Assembly (NCBI RefSeq): GCF_043555885.1
Contig: NZ_JBIGHX010000001.1
Span: 868,001 to 932,000, forward strand
Length of the DNA: 64,000 bases
Source: Pelomonas lactea
GTDB taxonomy: Bacteria > Pseudomonadota > Gammaproteobacteria > Burkholderiales > Burkholderiaceae_C
Direction: 5' to 3'
The translations under genes were made by a program, and so were the position numbers. Shown here piece after piece: positions 1-7,244 of this stretch (positions are counted from its first letter, which is position 1; every line of letters begins with the position of its first letter). Under the pieces are notes generated by a model. That model ran no database searches. It was given only the letters and a program-made list of their open reading frames with translations, and was not told the DNA's origin.

Positions 1-670
1 CGCCGTCGTGTCCACCATGCCCATCCGCGAGCTGGCCCAGGCCCTGCGTCCGGCGCCCGATGCACCCGCGCTGACCGTCGCCTCCGGCCTGGAGTACCGC
101 GACTTCATCACCGTGGGCCTGCTGTACCGGCGCATGTCGCCCAAGGTGGCCGGCAAGGCCCGCTGTGTGACGGACAACTGGATCTACATCCAGGAGCCCG
201 GCGTCAAGGTCGGCCGCGTGCAGGTGTTCAACAACTGGAGCCCCTATATGGTGGCCGACCCGGACACCGTCTGGCTGGGGCTGGAGTTCTTCGCCCGCGA
301 CGACGACGAGTTGTGGGCGCTCAATGACAACCAGCTCAAGGCGCTGGCCGTGCGCGAGATGCAGCTGCTGGGCATGGCCGACGAGGCCGAGCTGCTGGAC
401 GCCACCGTGCTGCGCCAGCCCAAGGCCTACCCGGGCTACTTCGGCGCGGCGTTCGAGCGCTTCGACGAGCTGCGCGGCTGGCTGGACGGCCTGGACAACC
501 TGTTCCTGTGCGGCCGCAACGGCATGCACCGCTACAACAACCAGGACCACTCCATGCTGTCCGCGCGGCTGGCCGCGCAGGCCATCATGGCCGGCGGCGC
601 CGGGCGCGATGCCATCTGGGCCGTCAACATCGACGACGACTACCACGAGGACACGGCGGGCAAGTCCTGA
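1..670 (+). CDS. FAD/NAD-dependent amine-oxidase-like oxidoreductase, C-terminal part (cut by the left edge)
   Basis: The reading frame is open from the first bases of the window and ends at TGA 668-670, so the N-terminal nucleotide-binding region lies outside. About 222 residues are visible. Near the C-terminus is a run NLFLCGRNGMHRYNNQDHSM, typical of the FAD-contacting C-terminal segment of flavin amine-oxidase or UDP-galactopyranose-mutase-like proteins found in surface-polysaccharide clusters. The next gene, 29 bp downstream on the same strand, is a PglL/O-antigen-ligase-like protein, which fits a role in glycan synthesis. The exact substrate cannot be told from this fragment. Confidence 0.75.
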   Translation, partial: AVVSTMPIRELAQALRPAPDAPALTVASGLEYRDFITVGLLYRRMSPKVAGKARCVTDNWIYIQEPGVKVGRVQVFNNWSPYMVADPDTVWLGLEFFARDDDELWALNDNQLKALAVREMQLLGMADEAELLDATVLRQPKAYPGYFGAAFERFDELRGWLDGLDNLFLCGRNGMHRYNNQDHSMLSARLAAQAIMAGGAGRDAIWAVNIDDDYHEDTAGKS

Positions 671-699
671 ACCGCGGGGGCGTGCCATCATGCGCGCCC

Positions 700-2421
700 A
701 TGTCCACCCAGACCCCTGCTTCCGCCGACGCGGCGATGTTCGGCATCGTCATCGCCGCCGCCCTGCCGCCGCTGCTGGCCTTCAACCAGACGCCCGCCGC
801 CACGCTCTACAACCAGCTGCTCGCGCTGGCCGGCTGGGGCCTGGCGCTGCTGCTGTGGGCGCGTGCCGCGCCGGGCTGGCGCGCCGCGCTGACCCGCCCC
901 GCGACGCTGGCGCTCGCGCTGCTGTTCATCGCGCCGCTGACGTCCGTGCTGTGGCGCTCGCTGCCGCTGTCGCTGGGCCTGGGCGCGGCGGCCGTCATCG
1001 GCGCCGGCCTGGCCGTGCTGCTGCTGGCCCAGGGCCTGTCCGGCGCCGCACGCCGGCTCGCCGCCGAAGCGCTGTGCTGGGGCCTGCTCATCACCGGGCT
1101 GCTCAGTGTGGCCATCAGCCTGGTGCAGGTGTTCGCACCGGACCTGGCCGACGGCACCGCCATCGCCCGCTCCGGCGTCGTCGGCAGCGCGGTCAGCAAC
1201 CTGCGCCAGCCCAACCACCTGGCCAGCCTGATGATGTGGGCCGCCGTCGCCGCCGTGTTCGTCACCGAGAGGCGCGGCTGGCGCTGGCTGCTGACGCCGC
1301 TGCTGTTCGCCTGCGTATTCACCGTCGTGCTCAGCGCATCGCGCACCGGCTACATCGGCATCGCGATGCTGGCGCTGTGGGGCGTGCTGGACCGCCAGCT
1401 GTCGCGCGCCGCACGGCTCAACCTCGTCGGCACGCTGCTCATGCTGGGCGTGAGCTGGTGGCTGATGGCCCTCTGGTCCGCCGAAAGCGGCCACGCCTTT
1501 CGTGGCGCGGCGCGCATGGCCGAGGGCGCCGGCTCGCCGTCGCGCCTGGCCATCCTGCGCGACGCGTGGGCGCTGACGCTGGCCCATCCCTGGCTGGGCG
1601 TGGGCTGGGGGGAGTTCAACTTCGCGTGGAGCCTGACGCCCTTCCCGAACCGGCCCATCGCTTTCTTCGACCACACGCACAACATCGCCTCGCAGCTGGC
1701 CGTCGAGCTGGGCCTGCCGTGGGCGGGCGCGGTGCTGGCGCTGCTGGCCTGGGCGCTGGTCCGGGCCTGGCGCGGCGCGGCGCGCAGCAGCGGCGAGGAC
1801 GCCCGGCTGCGCCGCGCGGCGCTGATGATCGTGCTGACCATCGGCCTGCACAGCCTGCTGGAGTACCCGCTGTGGTACGCCTACTTCCTGCTGCCCGCCT
1901 GCTTCGCGCTGGGGCTGGCGCTGCCGGCCCGGGATGGCGATGGCGAGGCCGACACCGCGCGGCCGGCATCGCCGCTGCCGCTGGGCCTGGTCGGCGTGCT
2001 GCTGATCGCCGGCAGCGCCTTCGCCGTGGTGGACTACCAGCGCGTCGTCGCCATCTACGCGCCCAGCGAGGACGCCGTGCCGCTGGGCCAGCGCATCGCC
2101 AGCGGCCAGCGCTCGCTGTTCTTCGCCCACCAGGCCGACTACGCGGCCGCCACCAGCCAGCCGCCGGGCCCGGCCGCGCTGGCCGCGGCCCGGCGCACCG
2201 GCTTCAGCCTCATCGACGCGCGGCTGCTGATGTACTGGTCGCGCTCGTTGGAAGCCACCGGCGACGTCGAAGGCGCGCGCTACCTGGCCGACCGGCTGCG
2301 CGAGTTCCGCAACCCGACGGGCGACAGCTGGTTCGCCAGCTGTGCGGAGGCGGCCTCGGGGCCGGTCATGGTGCAGTGCCAGCCGGCATCCGGCATCATC
2401 GACTGGCGGTCACTCCGCTGA
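700..2421 (+). CDS. PglL/O-antigen-ligase-like membrane oligosaccharyltransferase (Wzy_C family)
   Basis: Predicted inner-membrane protein of 573 residues with about a dozen hydrophobic segments. The family moves lipid-linked glycan onto pilin, other proteins or lipid A on the periplasmic side. The Wzy_C region has the landmarks ASRTGY, HPWLGVGWGEFN and FDHTHN followed by LEYPLWYAYF, an arrangement typical of the PglL/TfpO type rather than a true O-antigen polymerase. The soluble C-terminal 150 residues look like the PglL-associated C-terminal domain. I chose ATG 700 because hydrophobic sequence starts soon after it; the frame is open further upstream but reads arginine-rich, non-protein-like sequence. 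It overlaps the convergent moaC by 12 bp. The acceptor protein is unknown. Confidence 0.8.
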   Translation: MSTQTPASADAAMFGIVIAAALPPLLAFNQTPAATLYNQLLALAGWGLALLLWARAAPGWRAALTRPATLALALLFIAPLTSVLWRSLPLSLGLGAAAVIGAGLAVLLLAQGLSGAARRLAAEALCWGLLITGLLSVAISLVQVFAPDLADGTAIARSGVVGSAVSNLRQPNHLASLMMWAAVAAVFVTERRGWRWLLTPLLFACVFTVVLSASRTGYIGIAMLALWGVLDRQLSRAARLNLVGTLLMLGVSWWLMALWSAESGHAFRGAARMAEGAGSPSRLAILRDAWALTLAHPWLGVGWGEFNFAWSLTPFPNRPIAFFDHTHNIASQLAVELGLPWAGAVLALLAWALVRAWRGAARSSGEDARLRRAALMIVLTIGLHSLLEYPLWYAYFLLPACFALGLALPARDGDGEADTARPASPLPLGLVGVLLIAGSAFAVVDYQRVVAIYAPSEDAVPLGQRIASGQRSLFFAHQADYAAATSQPPGPAALAAARRTGFSLIDARLLMYWSRSLEATGDVEGARYLADRLREFRNPTGDSWFASCAEAASGPVMVQCQPASGIIDWRSLR

Positions 2422-2901
2422 CTCCAGGGCGTGCCAGTCGCCCGACTTGCCGCCCTGCTTCTCCAGCACCCGCACGTTGGCGATGACCATGCCGCGGTCG
2501 GCGGCCTTGCACATGTCGTAGACGGTCAGCAGGCCCACCTGCACGGCGCACAGCGCCTCCATCTCCACGCCCGTGCGGCCCAGCGTCTCCACCTGCGCGC
2601 GGCACAGCACGCGGCTGCCGGCCTCGTCCAGTTCGAAGTCCACCTTGACGCGCGTGATGGGCAGCGGGTGGCACAGCGGCACGAGGTCGCTGCAGCGCTT
2701 GGCGCCCTGGATGGCCGCGATGCGCGCCACGCCCAGCACGTCGCCCTTCTTCGCGGTGCCGCTGGCGATCAGCGCGAAGGTCTCGGGCCGCATGCGGATC
2801 TCGCCGGCCGCCACGGCCACGCGGTGCGTCTCGGCCTTGGCGGACACGTCCACCATGTGGGCCTGGCCCTGCGCGTCGAAATGGGTCAGCGGGGAAGTCA
2901 T
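2410..2901 (-). CDS. moaC: cyclic pyranopterin monophosphate synthase MoaC
   Basis: Converts 3',8-cyclo-7,8-dihydroguanosine triphosphate to cyclic pyranopterin monophosphate in molybdenum-cofactor synthesis, in the cytoplasm. The 163-residue protein is full length and shows the family landmarks: SAKAETHRVAVA near the N-terminus, KKGDVLGVARIAAIQGAKR, the LVPLCHPLPIT motif, and GVEMEALCAVQVGLLTVYDMC, followed by a conserved K and D (KAADRGM). The start is placed at ATG 2901, where the conserved DAQGQAHMVDVS region begins soon after; an ATG 27 bases upstream is less likely. The tail overlaps the tail of the convergent ligase gene. Confidence 0.96.
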   Translation of the reverse strand: MTSPLTHFDAQGQAHMVDVSAKAETHRVAVAAGEIRMRPETFALIASGTAKKGDVLGVARIAAIQGAKRCSDLVPLCHPLPITRVKVDFELDEAGSRVLCRAQVETLGRTGVEMEALCAVQVGLLTVYDMCKAADRGMVIANVRVLEKQGGKSGDWHALESAE

Positions 2902-3000
2902 GCGAGGGGCTTCATCTTCACGAAACATTGAGGCGGCGGGTTGCAGGCATCATAGACAGCCGCCCGGGCCTGAGCCGCCGGCGGCCGGAGCCCCTGCCAG

Positions 3001-4596
3001 ATGACCACCTCGTTCGCCACCCGCCCCCTGCTGACGCTGATCGCCGCCGCCATGCTGGCCCTGCCCGGCGCGCCGCTGAATGCGCAGGTCAACCTGCCGG
3101 CCCTCGGCGACTCGGTATCGCAGGACCTGGATGTCAGCGCGGAGCGCCAGCTGGGCGAGCGCTACATGCGCCAGATCCGCCTGGACCCGGCCGTCGTGCA
3201 GGACCCGCTGCTGCAGGAATACATGGCCACCATCTTCGAGCCGCTGATCGCCGGCTCGCGCAAGCTGGGCCACATCGGCGAGGACATCCAGACCCGCTTC
3301 GCGTGGGAGAGCTTCCTCGTCGAGGACAAGAGCGTCAACGCGTTCGCGCTGCCGGGCGGCTACATCGGCACCCACCTCGGCCTGATCGCGATGACGGTGT
3401 CGCGCGACGAGCTGGCCTCGGTGCTGGCGCACGAGATCTCGCACGTGACGCAGCGCCACATCGCGCGCCGCATCGCGGGCGACTCCAAGAACAGCATGAT
3501 CGCCATCGCCGGCCTGCTGCTGGGCGTGCTGGCCGCCACGCGCGGCAACATCGACCTGGCCAACGCCGGCATCGTGGGAGGCCAGGCGGCGGCGACGCAG
3601 ATGTCGCTGAACTTCTCGCGCGACATGGAGCGCGAGGCCGACCGCGTGGGCTTCAACGTGCTGGTGGAGGCCGGCTTCGCGGGCAGCGGCATGGTCAGCA
3701 TGTTCGAGCGCATGGAGCAGGCCTACCACCTGATGGACAACGGCGCCTTCCCCTACCTGCGCTCGCACCCGCTGACCAGCGAGCGCATCGGCGACGCGCG
3801 CACGCGGCTGGCGCTGGAGCCCTTCGCGCGCCCGCGCGGCCTGGCCGAACATGCGCTGATGGCCGCCCGCGCCCGCGCGCTGATGGACCCGCGCGTGGAC
3901 GCGTGGAAGGTGCTGGAGAACTACGACGCCGGCGCCCGCAACATCCGCGAGAGCGGCGGCTACGAGCAGCTGGGCGCGCGCTATGCCGCGGCGCTGGCGT
4001 CCATCAAGCTGCGCAACTTCGACCGCGCCGAGGCCACGCTGCGCAGCGCCGAGGTGACACTGCAGCTCATCAACCCCAGCCCCAGCGAGACCGTCGCCGC
4101 ACGCCGGCAGCTGACCTATCTGCGCGCCGAGCTGGCCCAGGCGCGCGGCCGTGCGATGGAGGGCACCGCGGCGCTGGACACACTGGCCGGCGAGAAGTCG
4201 CGCCCGATGCTGATGCAACGCGTGGGCCTGGCGCTGGTGGCCGATGCCGGCGCGCCCGCGCTGCGGGACGCGGCCGATGCGCTGCAGACGCATGTGAGCC
4301 TGCAGCCGCGCGACTCGTTTGCGTGGGCGCAGCTGGCGCTGGTCTGGCAGAAGCTGGGCCAGCCGCTGCGCGCCGTGCGCGCCCAGGCCGAGGTCTACGC
4401 CGCCGCCGGCGACCTGAACGGCGCCATCGACCGCATGAGCTCGGGCCTGCGCCAGTCGCGCCGGCCGGATGCCGACCAGGTGGAGGCCTCGGTCATCGAG
4501 GCCCGCCTGCGCGCGCTGACCTACGAGCGTCAATCCATGCTGGGCGAGATGTTCCCCGGCCGCTACATCCCGCCGGACGCGCGCCTGCCGGACTGA
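3001..4596 (+). CDS. M48-family periplasmic metalloprotease with TPR-like tail (BepA/YfgC type)
   Basis: Zinc protease of 531 residues. Residues 1-28 form a signal peptide ending in LNAQ, so the protein is exported to the periplasm. The HExxH zinc motif is HEISH at residues 144-148, and the third ligand region follows in MEREADRVGFNVL. The C-terminal half is rich in Ala/Leu helices with tetratricopeptide character, the architecture of BepA/YfgC, which checks outer-membrane protein assembly. That exact role is inferred from family membership. ATG 3001 is the first start and leads directly into the signal peptide. It is divergent from moaC, with 99 bp between them. Confidence 0.9.
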   Translation: MTTSFATRPLLTLIAAAMLALPGAPLNAQVNLPALGDSVSQDLDVSAERQLGERYMRQIRLDPAVVQDPLLQEYMATIFEPLIAGSRKLGHIGEDIQTRFAWESFLVEDKSVNAFALPGGYIGTHLGLIAMTVSRDELASVLAHEISHVTQRHIARRIAGDSKNSMIAIAGLLLGVLAATRGNIDLANAGIVGGQAAATQMSLNFSRDMEREADRVGFNVLVEAGFAGSGMVSMFERMEQAYHLMDNGAFPYLRSHPLTSERIGDARTRLALEPFARPRGLAEHALMAARARALMDPRVDAWKVLENYDAGARNIRESGGYEQLGARYAAALASIKLRNFDRAEATLRSAEVTLQLINPSPSETVAARRQLTYLRAELAQARGRAMEGTAALDTLAGEKSRPMLMQRVGLALVADAGAPALRDAADALQTHVSLQPRDSFAWAQLALVWQKLGQPLRAVRAQAEVYAAAGDLNGAIDRMSSGLRQSRRPDADQVEASVIEARLRALTYERQSMLGEMFPGRYIPPDARLPD

Positions 4597-4613
4597 CCCG
4601 CCGACGGCGCGAT

Positions 4614-5243
4614 TCAGGCGGCGCGCAGACGCTGCTCTTCCTGGAACAGCGCGTATTCCTCGCGCGTGGCGCGCGCCACGGCGTCGCGCGCCTGGAGGCG
4701 CCGATGGAACGCGCGCACCGCCGGCCAGGGCGTGAGGTCCACGCCGGCGAACGGCGCCCAGTTCAGCACGACGGCCAGGTAGATGTCGGCAATGCCGTAG
4801 CCGCCTTCCAGATACTCGCGTGTCTGCAGGTGGGCCTGCAGCACGTCCAGCCGCAGCGCGGCCTTGTCCATCGCGTAGGCCTTCACGTCGGCCGGTGCGC
4901 GCGGGTCCAGCAGCGGCACGAACACGGCCTTGTGCAGTTCGGTGGCGATGAAGCCCAGCCATTGCCGCACGCGGGAGCGCGCGTCGGCATCCTCGGGCAG
5001 CAGGCCGGCCGCCGGGAAGGACTCGGCCAGGTACTGCAGCACCGCCGCGTTCTCGGTCAGCAGCCAGCCGCCGGGCGTGCGCAGCGCCGGCACCTGGCCC
5101 ATGGGGTTGATCTGCCGGTAATCGCGGCCGTCAGCGGTCCGCTTGGCCTTGTCGACCTGCGTGAACAACGCCTGGGCATCCGCCTCATACAGCGCGATGC
5201 GGCTGGCCAGCGAGCAGGCCATCGGGGAGAAGAACAGTTCCAT
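4614..5243 (-). CDS. glutathione S-transferase family protein
   Basis: 209-residue cytoplasmic protein of the GST fold. The N-terminal thioredoxin-like half has MELFFSPMACSLASRIAL with the small-residue/Ser region used to activate glutathione, then QINPMGQVPAL with the cis-proline and LTENAAVLQYLA, which contains the glutathione-contacting E-N/S pair. The all-helical C-terminal half follows. The start is ATG 5243, directly before the conserved strand; an upstream in-frame ATG would add 18 unlikely residues. It is divergent from a TetR-type regulator across a short AT-rich spacer with an inverted repeat, so it is probably the regulator's target. Confidence 0.9.
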   Translation of the reverse strand: MELFFSPMACSLASRIALYEADAQALFTQVDKAKRTADGRDYRQINPMGQVPALRTPGGWLLTENAAVLQYLAESFPAAGLLPEDADARSRVRQWLGFIATELHKAVFVPLLDPRAPADVKAYAMDKAALRLDVLQAHLQTREYLEGGYGIADIYLAVVLNWAPFAGVDLTPWPAVRAFHRRLQARDAVARATREEYALFQEEQRLRAA

Positions 5244-5254
5244 CACGGACTCCA

Positions 5255-5297
5255 ACAGTGTTTTTGTACTGTATTGAATAGAATTAACCGTCGTCAA
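5255..5297 (-). promoter_or_regulatory. candidate GST promoter with overlapping regulator operator
   Basis: On the minus strand TTGACG (5292-5297) and TACAGT (5268-5273) are separated by 18 bp and resemble -35 and -10 boxes reading toward the glutathione transferase. An inverted repeat, ACAGT (5255-5259) and ACTGT (5268-5272) with 8 bp between, overlaps the -10 box. In this divergent arrangement it is a reasonable operator for the TetR-type repressor encoded next door. The stretch is clearly AT-rich compared with its surroundings. No footprint or homologue comparison was possible. Confidence 0.45.
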
Positions 5298-5312
5298 TAA
5301 ATTTCATGCGCC

Positions 5313-5963
5313 GTGGTACAAAAATCTGAAGACGAGCATCGGCCGGCCCCACGCCCGCGCGGCCGCCCGCGCAGCTTCGACACCGAGGCCACGCTGGCCC
5401 AGGCGACGCTGACGTTCTGGCAGCGTGGCTATGCGGCCACGTCGCTGGACGACCTCAGTGCCGCGACGGGGCTGAACCGCCCCAGCCTGTACGGCGCATT
5501 CGGCGACAAGCACGCGCTCTACCTGCAGGCGCTGCGTCTCTACACCGAGCAATCGAATGCGGCGATCGCACACGCGCTGGCCGGGCGCCCGCTGCGCGAC
5601 GGGTTGCTGCGCGTGTACGAGCTGGCGCTGCAGCTCTATTACCCGGCCGACGCCGCGGCGCGCGGCTGCCTGCTGATCGGCACGGCCGCCACGGAGGCGC
5701 CGCGCGACGAGGCCATCCGCCAGGCGCTGGACGAGGCGCTGCGCGGCTTCACGGCGGCGTTCGAGGCCCGGCTGCTGCGGGCGGAAAACGAGGGCGAGTT
5801 GCCCGCCGGCTCTGATGCCGCGCTGCTCGGACAGCTGGCCTCGGCCGTGCTGCATTCGATGGCGCTGCGCGCCCGTGCCGGCGAGGCGCGCGAGGCGCTG
5901 GCCGCGTTTGCGGCTGCCAGCGTCGAGATGCTGCTCAGTCGCCCGGGAACAGGCGCTCGATGA
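5313..5963 (+). CDS. TetR/AcrR-family transcriptional regulator
   Basis: 216-residue regulator. The N-terminal helix-turn-helix is clear at residues 20-65: FDTEATLAQATLTFWQRGY, then SLDDLSAATGLNRPSLYGAF and DKHALYLQAL. The C-terminal ligand domain contains RGCLLIGTAATEAP, common in the TetR subgroup that controls oxidoreductases and GST-type genes. The start is a GTG at 5313; no better start was seen upstream. It is divergent from the glutathione transferase gene and probably represses it and itself through the inverted repeat between them. The 3' end overlaps the convergent membrane-protein gene by 29 bp. Confidence 0.9.
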   Translation: MVQKSEDEHRPAPRPRGRPRSFDTEATLAQATLTFWQRGYAATSLDDLSAATGLNRPSLYGAFGDKHALYLQALRLYTEQSNAAIAHALAGRPLRDGLLRVYELALQLYYPADAAARGCLLIGTAATEAPRDEAIRQALDEALRGFTAAFEARLLRAENEGELPAGSDAALLGQLASAVLHSMALRARAGEAREALAAFAAASVEMLLSRPGTGAR

Positions 5964-6288
5964 GCACGTCGATGACCATGCCGCACAGGCTGTAGATCAG
6001 CGAGCCGATCAGCGCGGCCCAGAAGCCATTCACGGCCAGGCCGTCCAGCACGGACGCGGCGGCCCAGAACATCAGCGCGTTGATGATGAAGAGGAACAGG
6101 CCCAGCGTCAGCACCGTCACCGGCAGCGTCAGCAGCACCAGGATGGGCCGCACGACGGTGTTCAGCAGGCCCAGCACCAGCGCCGCGATGAGCGCCGAGG
6201 TGAAGCTCGTCACGACGACGCCAGGGTAGAGGTGCGCCACCAGCAGCAGCGCGCCGGCCAGCAGCAGCCAACGGGTGAGTGTCTTCAT
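5935..6288 (-). CDS. phage-holin-family (Phage_holin_4_2) small membrane protein
   Basis: 117-residue protein with four hydrophobic segments: residues 2-18, a TSALIAALVLGLLNTVVRPIL segment, a LPVTVLTLGLFLFIINALMFW segment and a WAALIGSLIYSLCGMVIDVLI segment. The LNTVVRPIL and N/S-LMF patterns are typical of the widespread bacterial family named after phage holins but encoded as an ordinary chromosomal gene. Its role is unknown, and a lysis function should not be assumed. The start is ATG 6288; an upstream ATG in frame adds a GC-rich, non-conserved leader. Confidence 0.8.
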   Translation of the reverse strand: MKTLTRWLLLAGALLLVAHLYPGVVVTSFTSALIAALVLGLLNTVVRPILVLLTLPVTVLTLGLFLFIINALMFWAAASVLDGLAVNGFWAALIGSLIYSLCGMVIDVLIERLFPGD

Positions 6289-6336
6289 GCCGCGAGCATA
6301 TCGGGCCGCGCCGCCGGCGCCGTGACGATGCACTCA

Positions 6337-6355
6337 AATGGGAATCGTTCGCATT
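6337..6355. promoter_or_regulatory. Fur box upstream of the iron module
   Basis: The sequence AATGGGAATCGTTCGCATT is a close match to the 19-bp ferric-uptake-regulator consensus and fits the 7-1-7 palindrome model at 10 of 14 positions. It is followed by an AT-rich TAATAT at 6361-6366, a likely -10 box, so Fur bound here would block transcription of the TonB-like gene and probably the receptor and PiuC-like genes behind it. Confidence 0.75.
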
Positions 6356-6393
6356 CGTGTTAATATTTTGTCACTGACACCGCGCACGCTGCC

Positions 6394-7149
6394 TTGAAAC
6401 CCGCCCTCGCCTTCGTCGCCCCCTCGCCGCTCGCCGCACCGGCATCGCCCGTGAGCGTGGCGCGTGCGCTGCCGCCGCAGCAGGGCGCGCACGCCGTGCT
6501 GGCGCCAGCGCCGCGCAGCCGCCGGCTGCTGCTGGTGGGCATTGCGGGCCTGCATCTGCTGGGCTTGTGGGGGTTGAGCCACCTGCAGGACATCAAGCGC
6601 GCCGTGGCGCGCGCCACGCCGGTGGTGGTGCGCCTGGTGGCGCCTGCCGAGCCACCGCGGCCGCAGCCGCCGGCGCCCATCGCGCTGCCCGACATGAAGC
6701 CCCCCGCGCTGACGCTGGTGGAGCCGCCGTTGGTGGCCGTCGCCACGGCGCCTGCGCCGTCGCCGGTGGTCGCCGCGCTGCCGCCACCCCCGCCCACCGT
6801 CGCGGTGCAGCCCACGCCGGCGCCGCCGGTGCAGGTCACGACCCCGCCCGCGCCGCCGGCGATCAAGCGCATCCCGGCCAGCGCCGTGCGCTGGCTGAGG
6901 GAGCCGCGCATGATGATGCCGCTGATGTCCAAGCGGCTGCGTGAATCGGGCGTCGTGCAGGTGCGCGTCGTCGTCGACGTGACCGGCCTGCCGCGCGAGG
7001 TTTCGCTGGCGCGTTCTTCCGGCTTCGCGCGGCTGGACGAGCAGGCGCTGCAGGACATCCGCACCGCGCGCTTCGTGCCGCAGACCGAGAACGGCCAGCC
7101 CATCGAGTGGGAAGTCATCGCCCCGATGTCCTACGAGATCGACCGTTAG
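6394..7149 (+). CDS. tonB: TonB-family energy-transducing protein
   Basis: 251 residues. One transmembrane anchor lies at about residues 44-62 (LLLVGIAGLHLLGLWGL). A long proline- and valine-rich periplasmic spacer runs to about residue 160, and the C-terminal TonB domain contains SGVVQVRVVVDVTGLPREVS, LDEQALQDIRTARFVP and the conserved aromatic/EW region. The protein would couple the proton gradient, through ExbB/ExbD, to the outer-membrane receptor encoded next. The first usable start is a TTG at 6394; internal GTGs near residue 21 are possible alternatives. A Fur box sits 39 bp upstream, so it should be iron repressed. Confidence 0.85.
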   Translation: MKPALAFVAPSPLAAPASPVSVARALPPQQGAHAVLAPAPRSRRLLLVGIAGLHLLGLWGLSHLQDIKRAVARATPVVVRLVAPAEPPRPQPPAPIALPDMKPPALTLVEPPLVAVATAPAPSPVVAALPPPPPTVAVQPTPAPPVQVTTPPAPPAIKRIPASAVRWLREPRMMMPLMSKRLRESGVVQVRVVVDVTGLPREVSLARSSGFARLDEQALQDIRTARFVPQTENGQPIEWEVIAPMSYEIDR

Positions 7150-7244
7150 CGCATTGTTTTTTTCTGAGTAGCCATGCCGTGGGTGGCGCATCCAGCGCCG
7201 TCGTGGGCAAAGCCATGCCCGCCAAAGACCCATTGGAGAGTTCC

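Noticed and set aside
324..2486. Long open frame on the plus strand (720 codons) overlapping the PglL-like gene
   Set aside because: It reads arginine-, alanine- and proline-rich sequence typical of a shifted frame in high-GC DNA, while the overlapping frame has clear membrane-protein motifs.
7150..7180. T-run after the TonB-like gene as a terminator
   Set aside because: There is no convincing stem before the T-run, and the receptor gene follows in the same direction.
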